Shown: piece after piece, positions 1 to 7,599 of the stretch
How the letters are laid out: every line of letters begins with the position of its first letter
How positions within the stretch are numbered: the first letter of the stretch is position 1
From: an uncultured Clostridium sp.
Lineage (GTDB): Bacteria; Bacillota; Clostridia; Oscillospirales; Ruminococcaceae
Length of the DNA stretch: 29,209 nt
Assembly: GCA_902490335.1 (NCBI GenBank)
Contig: CABUDL010000011.1
Span: forward strand, 1 to 29,209
Reading direction: 5' to 3'
Notes under the pieces: model-generated
The model's input: only the letters and a program-made list of their open reading frames with translations
The model's database searches: none
Told to the model about the DNA's origin: nothing
Translations under genes and position numbers: made by a program

Positions 1-24
1 AATCTGTCGGAAAGGCAAGGTGAA

Positions 25-606
25 ATGATGTTGAAAAGATGGACTCGTCCTGTTGTTCTCCTGCTGGCTGTGCTGTTTTGTTTGAACAGCTGTTCTAAAG
101 CGGAGCAGGTAGACTACGACACCAACCCACTCTCCTTTGAAACCGTCTTTGACGACACTCAGGGCAACCCGGACAAACCGGACACTGTTTTTGTGGAAAC
201 CCGCTACAATGCTCTCCCCGCCCACCGCGTTCGTGTCTATGACTTTGAGGAGGACACCATCTGCAAGGGAGCCTTCTACGTTCTTCCTCCTGATTACTCC
301 TATGTCTTGGAGGAAATCCTACCGGAGGAGGGCATCATCAAGGGTGTCTTTACCTACGACTATACAAAGCAGGGCAACGGCTTGCGCATCCACCGCATCA
401 CCCTCTCTTACGAAACGGCGGAAAACATCACTGTGCGCAACACGCAAATCTACGGCAAGGGTCTGCAGCCCGTCTCCTTCGAGGGCAGTGAGTTTGGAAC
501 TGACCTGCGGCTCACCCAATCTGTCCGTTCCAACAACAGTGGACTCTGGTTTTCGGGCGATTTTGAGTACAACGGAGAGGAATATTCCTTTAAAATCAGT
601 CTCTAA
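25..606 (+). CDS. Small secreted lipoprotein of unknown function
   Basis: A 193-residue protein with a lipoprotein signal: positively charged start (KRWTR), a hydrophobic stretch at about residues 9-20 and a lipobox ending in Cys23 (LNSC), so it is probably anchored on the outer face of the membrane. The rest is an acidic, soluble, mostly beta-looking domain; I do not recognise the family. Two ATGs lie in tandem (25 and 28). AGGTG at 18-22 is better spaced for the second, so the real start may be 28. It ends just before a strong bidirectional terminator shared with valS. Any upstream operon partners lie outside the window. No function is proposed. Confidence 0.8.
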   Translation: MMLKRWTRPVVLLLAVLFCLNSCSKAEQVDYDTNPLSFETVFDDTQGNPDKPDTVFVETRYNALPAHRVRVYDFEEDTICKGAFYVLPPDYSYVLEEILPEEGIIKGVFTYDYTKQGNGLRIHRITLSYETAENITVRNTQIYGKGLQPVSFEGSEFGTDLRLTQSVRSNNSGLWFSGDFEYNGEEYSFKISL

Positions 607-616
607 AGCAGCACAA

Positions 617-654
617 AAGCGCCGGAACGCATCTGCGTTCCGGCGCTTGTTTTT
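617..654. terminator. Bidirectional intrinsic terminator between lipoprotein gene and valS
   Basis: A perfect 15-bp GC-rich stem (617-631 with 634-648) is followed by GTTTTT on the plus strand and preceded by AAAA, which gives a shorter T-run on the minus strand. It sits between the two convergent stop codons and can serve both genes. Confidence 0.9.
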
Positions 655-669
655 CCACAATTACACGGT

Positions 670-3294
670 TTAGTTGTTGAAAGTTGCCAGGCTCGATTCA
701 ATCTTTGCCAGCAGTTCCTGTGCTTTTTCCAGTTTAGCTCTCTGGTCGTTGATGACCTTCTCGGGAGCCTTTGCCACAAAGCCGGGGTTGTTCAGCTTGC
801 CGGAGAGGAAAGCAATGTCCTTTTCACAAGCCTGTTTCTCCTTGGTCAAACGGGCAATCTCCTTGTCGCGGTCCACCAGCTGTGACAGCGGCATATAAAC
901 CTTTGCGCTGTCGGTGATGACCTGAACGCAGCCGTTCGGGTCCTCCGGTGTGCTCAGGATAATCTCATCTGCCCATGCCAGACGGGTCAGGAACGGGGTG
1001 GAAAGGTTAAAGATTTCCTGCGAAGCGGTTTCGATGTACAGGGTAGCCTTCTTGGACGGCGGTACATTCATCTCGCTGCGGCGGGCACGGACTGCCTTGA
1101 TGGCATCCATCACCTTTTCAAACTCTGCCTGCTCGGCTGCAAAGTTGAGGCTTTCCTCATAAACCGGCCACTGGGAAACCATGATGCTTTCGCCTTCATG
1201 CGGCAGCGCCTGCCAGATTTCCTCGGTGATGAACGGCATGAACGGATGCAGCAGCTTGAGGGTGTTGCCCATCACATAGACCAGAACCTTTCTGGCGACC
1301 TCTGCTTCGGCTCCGTCTTCCCACAGGCGGGATTTTGCCAGCTCAACATACCAGTCGCAGAAAACATCCCAGATAAAGTCGTACAGCTTGCTGACTGCAA
1401 TGCCCAACTCAAACTTCTCAAGGTTATCGGTGACCTCTTTGACCAGGGTGTTGTACTTGGTCAGCACCCATTTGTCCTCGATGGCAAGCTGATCGAGCGG
1501 CAGAGCCAAATCCATCTGCTCGTCCTTGAGGTTCATCAGAACAAAGCGGGAAGCGTTCCAAATCTTGTTGGCAAAGTTGCGGCTGGCGATGACCTTCTCA
1601 TCGCTGAAGCGCATATCATTGCCCGGTGTGTTGCCGGTAGCAAGGGTGAAACGCAGCGCATCTGCACCGTACTGGTCGATGATTTCCAGCGGGTCGATAC
1701 CGTTGCCGAGCGACTTGCTCATCTTTCTGCCCTGTGCGTCGCGAACCAGACCGTGGAACAAAACGGTATTGAACGGGATGTCTCCCATGTGTTCCAAGCC
1801 GGAGAAAATCATTCTGGCTACCCAGAAGAAGATGATGTCATAGCCGGTTACCAGGGTGCTGGTCGGGTAGAAGTATTTGAGTTCCTCGGTGTTGTTTGGC
1901 CAGCCCAGGGTAGAGAACGGCCACAGTGCCGAGCTGAACCAGGTGTCCAGGGTATCCTCATCCTGATGCAGGTGGGTGCTGCCGCACTTTGGACAGCAGT
2001 TCGGCTGCTCTTTGGCAACGATGACCTCGCCGCAGCTTTCGCAGTAGTACGCCGGGATGCGGTGACCCCACCACAGCTGACGGGAGATACACCAGTCTTT
2101 GATGTTTTCCATCCAGTTGTAGTAGGTCTTGTCCATGCGCTCCGGGATGAGCTTGATCTGTCCATTGCGGACAACGTCGATTGCCGGTTTTGCCAGCGGC
2201 TCCATCTTAACGAACCACTGTTTGGAAACCATTGGTTCAACGGTGGTTCCGCAGCGGTAGCAGGTGCCTACATTGTGGGTGTGGTCCTCCACCTTCAGCA
2301 GATAACCCTGCTCTTCCAAATCCTTCACGATGGCTTTTCTTGCCTCATAGCGCTCCATACCTGCATATTTGCCGCAGGCAGCGGTCATGGTGGCATCGTC
2401 GTTCATCACCTTGAGGATTGGCAGGTCATGGCGGCGTCCAACCTCATAGTCGTTCGGGTCGTGTGCCGGAGTAATTTTTACAACGCCGGTACCAAATTCC
2501 ATATCGACATAGTCATCGCCGACAATCGGAATCTCACGGTTGACCAGCGGCAAGATGACGGTTTTGCCAATCAGATTCTGGTAACGCTCATCCTTCGGGT
2601 TAACAGCAACAGCAGTATCGCCCAGCATGGTTTCCGGGCGGGTGGTTGCCAGGATGACCTCTCCGCTGCCGTCGCTGAGCGGGTAGCGCAGATGCCAGAA
2701 GTGTCCTGCCTGCTCCTCATATTCAACCTCTGCATCCGAGATGGAGGTCATACAGTGCGGGCACCAGTTGATGATGCGCTCGCCCTGATAAATCAAGCCT
2801 TTGTTGTAGAGGTTGACAAAGACCTCTTTGACCGCCTGCGAACATCCGTCATCGAGGGTAAAGCGTTCTCTCTCCCAGTCGCAGGAGGAGCCGAGCTTTT
2901 TAAGCTGCTCGATGATTCTGCCGCCGTATTTGCGTTTCCATTCCCATGCGCGCTCCAGGAAGCCTTCTCTGCCCAAATCCTCCTTGGTCAGACCCTCTTC
3001 CTTCATTGCGTTTACAATCTTTGCCTCGGTTGCAATGGAAGCGTGGTCGGTGCCCGGCAGCCAGAGGGTTTCATAGCCCTGCATCCTGCGGAAGCGGATG
3101 AGGATGTCCTGCAAGGTTTCGTCCAGCGCGTGTCCCATGTGCAGCTGACCGGTGATGTTCGGTGGCGGGATTACGATGGTGTATGGTTTTTTGTCCGGGT
3201 TGGGTTCAGCATGAAAATAGCCGCCGTCCAGCCAGAACTGATAGGTGCGGTCCTCGACCTGTTTCGGGTCGTAAACCTTGGAAAGTTCTTTCAT
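670..3294 (-). CDS. valS: Valyl-tRNA synthetase
   Basis: An 874-residue cytoplasmic class I aminoacyl-tRNA synthetase that charges tRNA-Val. The HIGH-type motif is HMGH at residues 52-55 and the KMSKS motif is at 524-528. Between them lie the CP1 editing region and a zinc-type Cys cluster (YYCESC, CCPKC). The C-terminus carries the Val-specific coiled-coil tRNA-binding arm, rich in Glu, Lys and Leu, at about residues 810-870. Length and order match bacterial ValRS. The ATG is preceded by AAGGAGG with good spacing. Expression should be controlled by the T-box leader upstream (3347-3642), which has a probable valine specifier. Identity is secure. Confidence 0.98.
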   Translation of the reverse strand: MKELSKVYDPKQVEDRTYQFWLDGGYFHAEPNPDKKPYTIVIPPPNITGQLHMGHALDETLQDILIRFRRMQGYETLWLPGTDHASIATEAKIVNAMKEEGLTKEDLGREGFLERAWEWKRKYGGRIIEQLKKLGSSCDWERERFTLDDGCSQAVKEVFVNLYNKGLIYQGERIINWCPHCMTSISDAEVEYEEQAGHFWHLRYPLSDGSGEVILATTRPETMLGDTAVAVNPKDERYQNLIGKTVILPLVNREIPIVGDDYVDMEFGTGVVKITPAHDPNDYEVGRRHDLPILKVMNDDATMTAACGKYAGMERYEARKAIVKDLEEQGYLLKVEDHTHNVGTCYRCGTTVEPMVSKQWFVKMEPLAKPAIDVVRNGQIKLIPERMDKTYYNWMENIKDWCISRQLWWGHRIPAYYCESCGEVIVAKEQPNCCPKCGSTHLHQDEDTLDTWFSSALWPFSTLGWPNNTEELKYFYPTSTLVTGYDIIFFWVARMIFSGLEHMGDIPFNTVLFHGLVRDAQGRKMSKSLGNGIDPLEIIDQYGADALRFTLATGNTPGNDMRFSDEKVIASRNFANKIWNASRFVLMNLKDEQMDLALPLDQLAIEDKWVLTKYNTLVKEVTDNLEKFELGIAVSKLYDFIWDVFCDWYVELAKSRLWEDGAEAEVARKVLVYVMGNTLKLLHPFMPFITEEIWQALPHEGESIMVSQWPVYEESLNFAAEQAEFEKVMDAIKAVRARRSEMNVPPSKKATLYIETASQEIFNLSTPFLTRLAWADEIILSTPEDPNGCVQVITDSAKVYMPLSQLVDRDKEIARLTKEKQACEKDIAFLSGKLNNPGFVAKAPEKVINDQRAKLEKAQELLAKIESSLATFNN

Positions 3295-3346
3295 GGTGTT
3301 TCCTCCTTGTGTATTTGCGCATCGAAAAATAAATGTTTTGGGAAAT

Positions 3347-3387
3347 AAAAAAACTCCCGTCCTTTGCTGTTATACAAAGGACAGGAG
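3347..3387 (-). terminator. T-box-controlled attenuator terminator of valS
   Basis: On the minus strand CTCCTGTCCTTTG (3387-3375) pairs with CAAAGGACGGGAG (3366-3354), followed by seven T residues (3353-3347). It lies just downstream of the T-box sequence, where the competing terminator is expected. Confidence 0.92.
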
Positions 3388-3642
3388 ATCATTTCCTGCG
3401 GTACCACCTTTTTTGGCAGAGGGTTCTGCCCACTCGGCAGGTGCTTAAAAAACACCCCGAACCGGTAACGGGGTTCAGCCGTTATGGTCTACTGAGCGGT
3501 CCTCCCGCCGTTCGGCATACTCTCAAAGGCTACCTTGTCGATTCCGCTTTCTGCCGGTCTTTCAGCTTCCGCCGGCTCTCTGTGAGTGCGCTGATCGTTT
3601 TACTTCCTTCTCGTCGATTTATGTGGTATTGACTTTTGGGTA
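3347..3642 (-). promoter_or_regulatory. T-box riboswitch leader of valS (valine-responsive)
   Basis: On the minus strand this 5' leader has the hallmarks of a T-box. Stem I has the AGTA and CAGAGAGC elements (about 3610-3560). A likely specifier GUA (Val) at 3520-3518 sits in the context GAGAGTATGCC. The T-box sequence with GGTGGTACCGC is at 3397-3418, followed by a terminator. Uncharged tRNA-Val should stabilise the antiterminator and allow valS transcription. The specifier is assigned by reading the conserved context, not by a fold calculation. Confidence 0.93.
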
Positions 3643-3648
3643 TACTTT

Positions 3649-3677
3649 AATCTACCACGTTTTGTTTTGTTTGTCAA
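3649..3677 (-). promoter_or_regulatory. valS promoter (sigma-A type)
   Basis: On the minus strand the -35 TTGACA (3677-3672) is a perfect match, followed by a 17-nt spacer and a -10 TAGATT (3654-3649). Transcription would start near 3642, at the 5' end of the T-box leader. Confidence 0.85.
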
Positions 3678-3710
3678 CTCGGATTTTTTGATTTCCTGTT
3701 TTAAAAATCA

Positions 3711-3775
3711 TTTCCCGGAAAATAATTTCCCGGGCAATTTTCTTTTCCTAAGGCAGGAAACTTTTCCCGGGAAAT
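3711..3775. repeat. Nested inverted repeat with three TTTCCCGG copies
   Basis: TTTCCCGG occurs at 3711, 3726 and 3763; the last copy lies inside the 12-bp palindrome TTTCCCGGGAAA (3763-3774). ATTTCCCGGG (3725-3734) is the exact reverse complement of CCCGGGAAAT (3766-3775), and between them TTTCCT (3744-3749) can pair with AGGAAA (3755-3760), so a two-tier hairpin is possible. It lies between the valS promoter and the ytvI-like gene. It could be a regulatory site or an RNA hairpin. No T-run makes it a clear terminator. Confidence 0.6.
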
Positions 3776-3853
3776 ATTTCTCTTTCATCCTTTCAATCCG
3801 CTTTGGGCACACTAATGGACACAAAATAGTTAAACTGTGAAGGAGGAAATGGG

Positions 3854-4930
3854 ATGAAAGCCGCACGCAAGTTGATTACGATTGCTCTGGCAGCCGGCAG
3901 TTTGCTTTTCCTTGGCTGGCTGGTCCTGCGTTTTTTCCTGCCTGCCACCCTTCCCTTCTGGCTTGGTCTGGCAATCGCTGCCCTGCTGCGCCCGGTGTCG
4001 CTGTTCTTTTCCCAAAAGCTGCATCTGCGTCGGCGCCGCGCTGCCGCCTTTGTGATGACCCTGTTCTACCTACTTTTGGGACTGCTGCTCTGGCTGGCTC
4101 TTCTGCTGCTGTGGAGCTGGCTTTCCTCCCTGACAGCACGCGCGCCTCAGCTTTATCGAACGTTTTTTCTGCCTGCCATTGCTGATTTCTTCGAGTGGCT
4201 CAGTCGTTTTTTGTCCCGCTTTTCTCCCGACCTTGTGCAGACCGTTGCCCTGTGGCGGCAGAGCTTTTCCTCAGCCGCTGCCCAACTGTCCGCTTCCCTT
4301 TCCTCTTCACTGCTGAAGTTCTGCACCTCCTTTGCTGCCTGTATGCCTCATTTTTTCTTTGGCGTGGTGGTCACCATCCTTTGCTCCAGCTTTATCTCAC
4401 TGGACTACCCGCGTGTGACCCAGTTTCTTCTCCGCCTGCTTCCGCCTTCGCTGCGCTCACTTGCCTGTGAGATGAAGCAGTTCCTTCTTTCCACCCTGTT
4501 TTGCATGGCAAAAGCCTACCTGATTTTAATGGCAGTGAGCTTTTCTGTGCTTTCCTTTGGTTTATGGCTGCTGAGTGTCCAAAACTTTTTCCCGATTGCT
4601 CTGTTGACCTCCCTCTTGGACCTGCTGCCGGTCATCGGCATCGGTTTTGTCCTGCTTCCCTGGGCTGTTTTCTCACTTTTTCAGGGCAACCGCCTGCTGG
4701 GATTCGGGCTGCTGCTGTTGTATCTTGCCATCAACCTGCTCCGCAGCCTGTTGGAGCCAAAGCTGGTAGGAAAGAGCATCGGTCTGCCGCCGCTGGTGAC
4801 CCTGCTGAGCATCTACGCCGGCTTGCAGCTGTTTGGCATCACAGGCGGGCTGCTGATGCCCACTCTGGTGCTGGTCGGCATCTTCTTTTCTCAAAAATAC
4901 CGACAAATCAAAAAAGAAGGAGAGCCGTAG
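3854..4930 (+). CDS. AI-2E family / YtvI-like integral membrane protein
   Basis: A 358-residue polytopic membrane protein of the AI-2E (PF01594) superfamily. Hydrophobic segments lie near residues 8-50, 65-95, about 165-185, 215-290 and 300-350. The signature region is C-terminal: a DLLPVIGIG segment, then EPKLVGKSIGLPPL and the loop GLQLFGITGGLLMP. Length and layout are closest to YtvI, the sporulation-associated branch in Firmicutes, which supports (but does not prove) a spore former. The transported substrate, if any, is unknown for this branch. AGGAGG at 3841-3846 fixes the ATG. It is monocistronic and converges on the DctP-like gene only 11 bases away. Confidence 0.85.
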   Translation: MKAARKLITIALAAGSLLFLGWLVLRFFLPATLPFWLGLAIAALLRPVSLFFSQKLHLRRRRAAAFVMTLFYLLLGLLLWLALLLLWSWLSSLTARAPQLYRTFFLPAIADFFEWLSRFLSRFSPDLVQTVALWRQSFSSAAAQLSASLSSSLLKFCTSFAACMPHFFFGVVVTILCSSFISLDYPRVTQFLLRLLPPSLRSLACEMKQFLLSTLFCMAKAYLILMAVSFSVLSFGLWLLSVQNFFPIALLTSLLDLLPVIGIGFVLLPWAVFSLFQGNRLLGFGLLLLYLAINLLRSLLEPKLVGKSIGLPPLVTLLSIYAGLQLFGITGGLLMPTLVLVGIFFSQKYRQIKKEGEP

Positions 4931-4944
4931 CCCTCCCCCTTTTA
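4916..4944. terminator. Probable bidirectional terminator between convergent genes
   Basis: AAGGAGAGCC and the C-rich CCTCCCCCTT form an imperfect hairpin over the ytvI-like stop codon, flanked by AAAAAAG on the left and TTTT on the right. The minus-strand reading (hairpin, then TTCTTTTTTG) is the better terminator and would end the acyltransferase operon. The stem is imperfect, so confidence is moderate. Confidence 0.5.
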
Positions 4945-5955
4945 GGAAACACTGTATTTCACCGCATCGCTGCGCACCAGACGATCCAGTTCGGCATCCG
5001 GTCGGTAGAGCATGCTGCCCGCATCATACTGGTAGATGTCCGCCAGCAGCGCAAGATATTTTTCCCGGTTGACCGGCTCCGTCCGCACACCCAGCTGTTG
5101 CAGCTGCTCCAGATTCTCCTGACGGTTCTGGTCGGCAACGGTGCGGCAGTACCCGCATGCCATCACCACCGCCTGCTCTACCGCCGACTGCTGCTTGGGT
5201 GTCAGCTGTTCATACAAACCGGTTTGCATCATCAAATAAGCCGGCTTTAGCTGGTGACAGCTTTCTAACAGCACCAGTGTGTTGTCCTGCGATTGGACCG
5301 CCTGCACCAGTTCTCCCAGCTCCACCGGCGCAATCTCCACCTCTTTGTCCAGCAGCATCTGCAACGGCTCCTCCCCTTCGATTTCCAGCGCACTGATTTC
5401 CTGCTGCTGCTCCTGCGAGAAGAAGGAGCGGGTGACCGCCAGCGGATACCGCTTGCGAAAGTCGGTCAAGTCAACCGACCCGTCCGCTGCCAAATCCTCG
5501 TAACCGTACACCACCGACATTTTAATTTCCATCGGATACTCCTCTTCCAGCAAACGATTGAGCTGCCCGCGGGTGCGCTCGGAGTTCAGTCCGCTGAACA
5601 GGTAATCGGCATCCTGAAAGAAAAATGGCAGCGAAAAGGTCTCCAGCGGCTCAATCACTTTGCTCAGCCGTTCGTTTTCCACCAGCGCAAACTGGGTATC
5701 ATCCGCCGTCAGCACGCTGTCCAGCCGGTCGCTGGCACTCAGTGAAACCTCCAGTTCCCCATCCGAATAGTACGCCAGACGGTTGGCAAACTCCTGCGCT
5801 GCCAGCTGGATGCTCTGCGGTGCATCGGAAGCAATCACCATCGACATCGTCTGCGGTTGTGTCGTCTGTTCCTTCCGCACCTCCTGATGTGTGCATCCCG
5901 AAAGGAGCAGAATAACGGCTGCCACTGCTCCCAGCCGTTTGATTGTCCTGCGCAT
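4942..5955 (-). CDS. DctP-like (TRAP-type) substrate-binding lipoprotein, orphan
   Basis: A 337-residue lipoprotein with lipobox LLLSGC (Cys21). The mature part resembles TRAP-transporter solute-binding proteins of the DctP/YiaO type: an N-terminal strand followed by a helix (SIQLAAQEFANRL), a LPFFFQDADYLFSGL segment like the LPFLF region of the family, and a C-terminal LTPKQQSAVEQAV...LQQLGV helix pair. No TRAP membrane subunits are present in this window. The gene follows the DHHW protein by 25 bases on the same strand with AAGGAAGGA upstream, so it is probably the last gene of the MBOAT operon. It may bind a ligand for, or sense, the acylation machinery rather than feed a transporter. The family call is moderate; the substrate is unknown. 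Confidence 0.7.
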   Translation of the reverse strand: MRRTIKRLGAVAAVILLLSGCTHQEVRKEQTTQPQTMSMVIASDAPQSIQLAAQEFANRLAYYSDGELEVSLSASDRLDSVLTADDTQFALVENERLSKVIEPLETFSLPFFFQDADYLFSGLNSERTRGQLNRLLEEEYPMEIKMSVVYGYEDLAADGSVDLTDFRKRYPLAVTRSFFSQEQQQEISALEIEGEEPLQMLLDKEVEIAPVELGELVQAVQSQDNTLVLLESCHQLKPAYLMMQTGLYEQLTPKQQSAVEQAVVMACGYCRTVADQNRQENLEQLQQLGVRTEPVNREKYLALLADIYQYDAGSMLYRPDAELDRLVRSDAVKYSVS

Positions 5956-5980
5956 CCTATCCTTCCTTTCTTTTGACCAT

Positions 5981-7528
5981 CTATTCCCTGCGACCCAGTC
6001 TTCTGGGCGGGTCCTCTGTTTTGGATGTCTTTGGTTGTGTTGTTTGCTCCTGTTTCTCTGCCTGTCCTTCCGATGGATTGCTCATTTCCTCTCTCTGCTC
6101 TTCCACTTCTTCCTTGCTTTCCTCCGGCTGCTGCGGCTGCACCGGCTGTTGAGAAATCGGCTGGTAGCTTTGGTTTTGGATGCGGCTGAGTTCCCGAATC
6201 CGCACGTCGGTGTTGACTGCAAAGATGTTATTTAAAAACAGCAGGTCGGTGATGCCCTTTTCCTTGACAAAATCAATTAGCCCCAGTTCAAAATACCGCT
6301 GGTCCACAATGTAGACCTCATCAAAATTGCAGGCTAAAAAGGGAGCAAAGGCGTTCCCATAGGATTCCTTGACCAGAAGGATCTTTCTGCCGGTGCGGTT
6401 GTCCGTCTGGATGTGGGTCAGCGGAAAATCCCCGTGCAGAAACACGCTGTATGTGTTCTGCCCGCCGGTCGCATAGGAGGCAAAGATGCTGCTGTCAATC
6501 GGTGTAAATGGCGCACCTTTTTGATAACGGGTGGTGGTCGTTTGAACCGGTGGCAGGAAATATTCCACAAAATCCGGTGTCTGTGCCAGCTGGCTGTCGT
6601 GGGTCTGGCTGTAAAAGGTTCCTAAAAACCCGTCGATCTGCCGCTGCTCCATCTTCTCCAGCGAAACCGGTGTCAGCCCTGCCGATTTGCAGAAGGCGAT
6701 GTATGCCTCATAAGCGCCGCGCGCCGTCCAGTGGTGGTCGGTTCGGAAATACAGGTAATCCTCCCGATTCTTTTCAATCTGGCTGTACGCATCCACCGAG
6801 ATGACCTTGTCGCTCATATGCTGTGCCACAAAGTCGATATTTTCCCGCTCGCTGCTTGCAATGCCCTGATATTTTTCCGGCAGATAGAATTCGATGGAGG
6901 TCGGTGCAATCAGATTGTACACCTGTACCCCGTCCAACTGCTGGGCATAGGAGCTGATGACCCGCGCATACTCCGCCGACAGCGTTTGGCTGGAGCCGAA
7001 AATCTGCATCCCCATATTGCGGTACAAAAACAAACTGCCCACCTGTTCGCCTGCGGTTCCCTGCTCGCTCAAGCCGTTTCCCGGTGCATTCGGGTCCTTG
7101 TAGGCGTCATAGTCGATTGCCGGCGGCTGCGGCTCTCCCGCCAGCTCCTGCTGCTCCTGTTGTTGCTCCTGCTCGGCTTCCGATTGAGGCTTCTGCGGCT
7201 GGCTTTGCTGGACACTTCCGCCCGCCGGATGGATGCGCACATCGTCCGGGTGAACACCCTGCATCTGTTCCAGCTTCGATGCCAGCGACACCAGCTGCTC
7301 CCGCTGCGGAAAGGTATCGGCATAGTAGGCATCGTACTGCTCGGCATACTCGCCGGAAAACCAGCTGCGCAAAGTCCACTGCGGTTTTGCTGCAAGCTCT
7401 CTTTTTTCCACCTCGGAAACGGTGGGTTTGGGCAGAACGACTGCCAGAACACCCACCAGAACCAACAGCATAATCACCACACTGACGTTGATCAGGTGCA
7501 GCTGCAGAGAGCGGTTCGATTGTTTCAT
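5981..7528 (-). CDS. DHHW family protein (AlgJ/AlgX-like O-acetylation partner)
   Basis: A 515-residue protein with one N-terminal membrane segment (about residues 12-32) and an extracytoplasmic domain. The family-defining motif DHHW is at residues 264-267 within YFRTDHHWTARG, and a VKESYGNAF block supplies the SGNH-type Ser region. Such proteins pair with MBOAT acyltransferases and finish acetyl transfer to exported polysaccharide. Two low-complexity stretches stand out: a Gln/Glu/Pro-rich insert near residues 105-140, and a charged C-terminal tail of about 60 residues ending in PRRLGRRE. The MBOAT gene lies immediately upstream (71 bases) and the DctP-like gene downstream. The ATG is preceded by AAGGAGG. 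The acceptor polymer cannot be read from sequence. Confidence 0.87.
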   Translation of the reverse strand: MKQSNRSLQLHLINVSVVIMLLVLVGVLAVVLPKPTVSEVEKRELAAKPQWTLRSWFSGEYAEQYDAYYADTFPQREQLVSLASKLEQMQGVHPDDVRIHPAGGSVQQSQPQKPQSEAEQEQQQEQQELAGEPQPPAIDYDAYKDPNAPGNGLSEQGTAGEQVGSLFLYRNMGMQIFGSSQTLSAEYARVISSYAQQLDGVQVYNLIAPTSIEFYLPEKYQGIASSERENIDFVAQHMSDKVISVDAYSQIEKNREDYLYFRTDHHWTARGAYEAYIAFCKSAGLTPVSLEKMEQRQIDGFLGTFYSQTHDSQLAQTPDFVEYFLPPVQTTTTRYQKGAPFTPIDSSIFASYATGGQNTYSVFLHGDFPLTHIQTDNRTGRKILLVKESYGNAFAPFLACNFDEVYIVDQRYFELGLIDFVKEKGITDLLFLNNIFAVNTDVRIRELSRIQNQSYQPISQQPVQPQQPEESKEEVEEQREEMSNPSEGQAEKQEQTTQPKTSKTEDPPRRLGRRE

Positions 7529-7599
7529 AGTTCCTCCTTATTGCCACCGGTAAAGCAACTGCCTTTGCCTGGCAGTGCCTTGACCGATGGTCGTCATCA

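Noticed and set aside
1198..3348. Long plus-strand open frame (716 codons) opposite valS
   Set aside because: It is the antisense shadow of valS; valS has all catalytic motifs, a ribosome binding site and a T-box.
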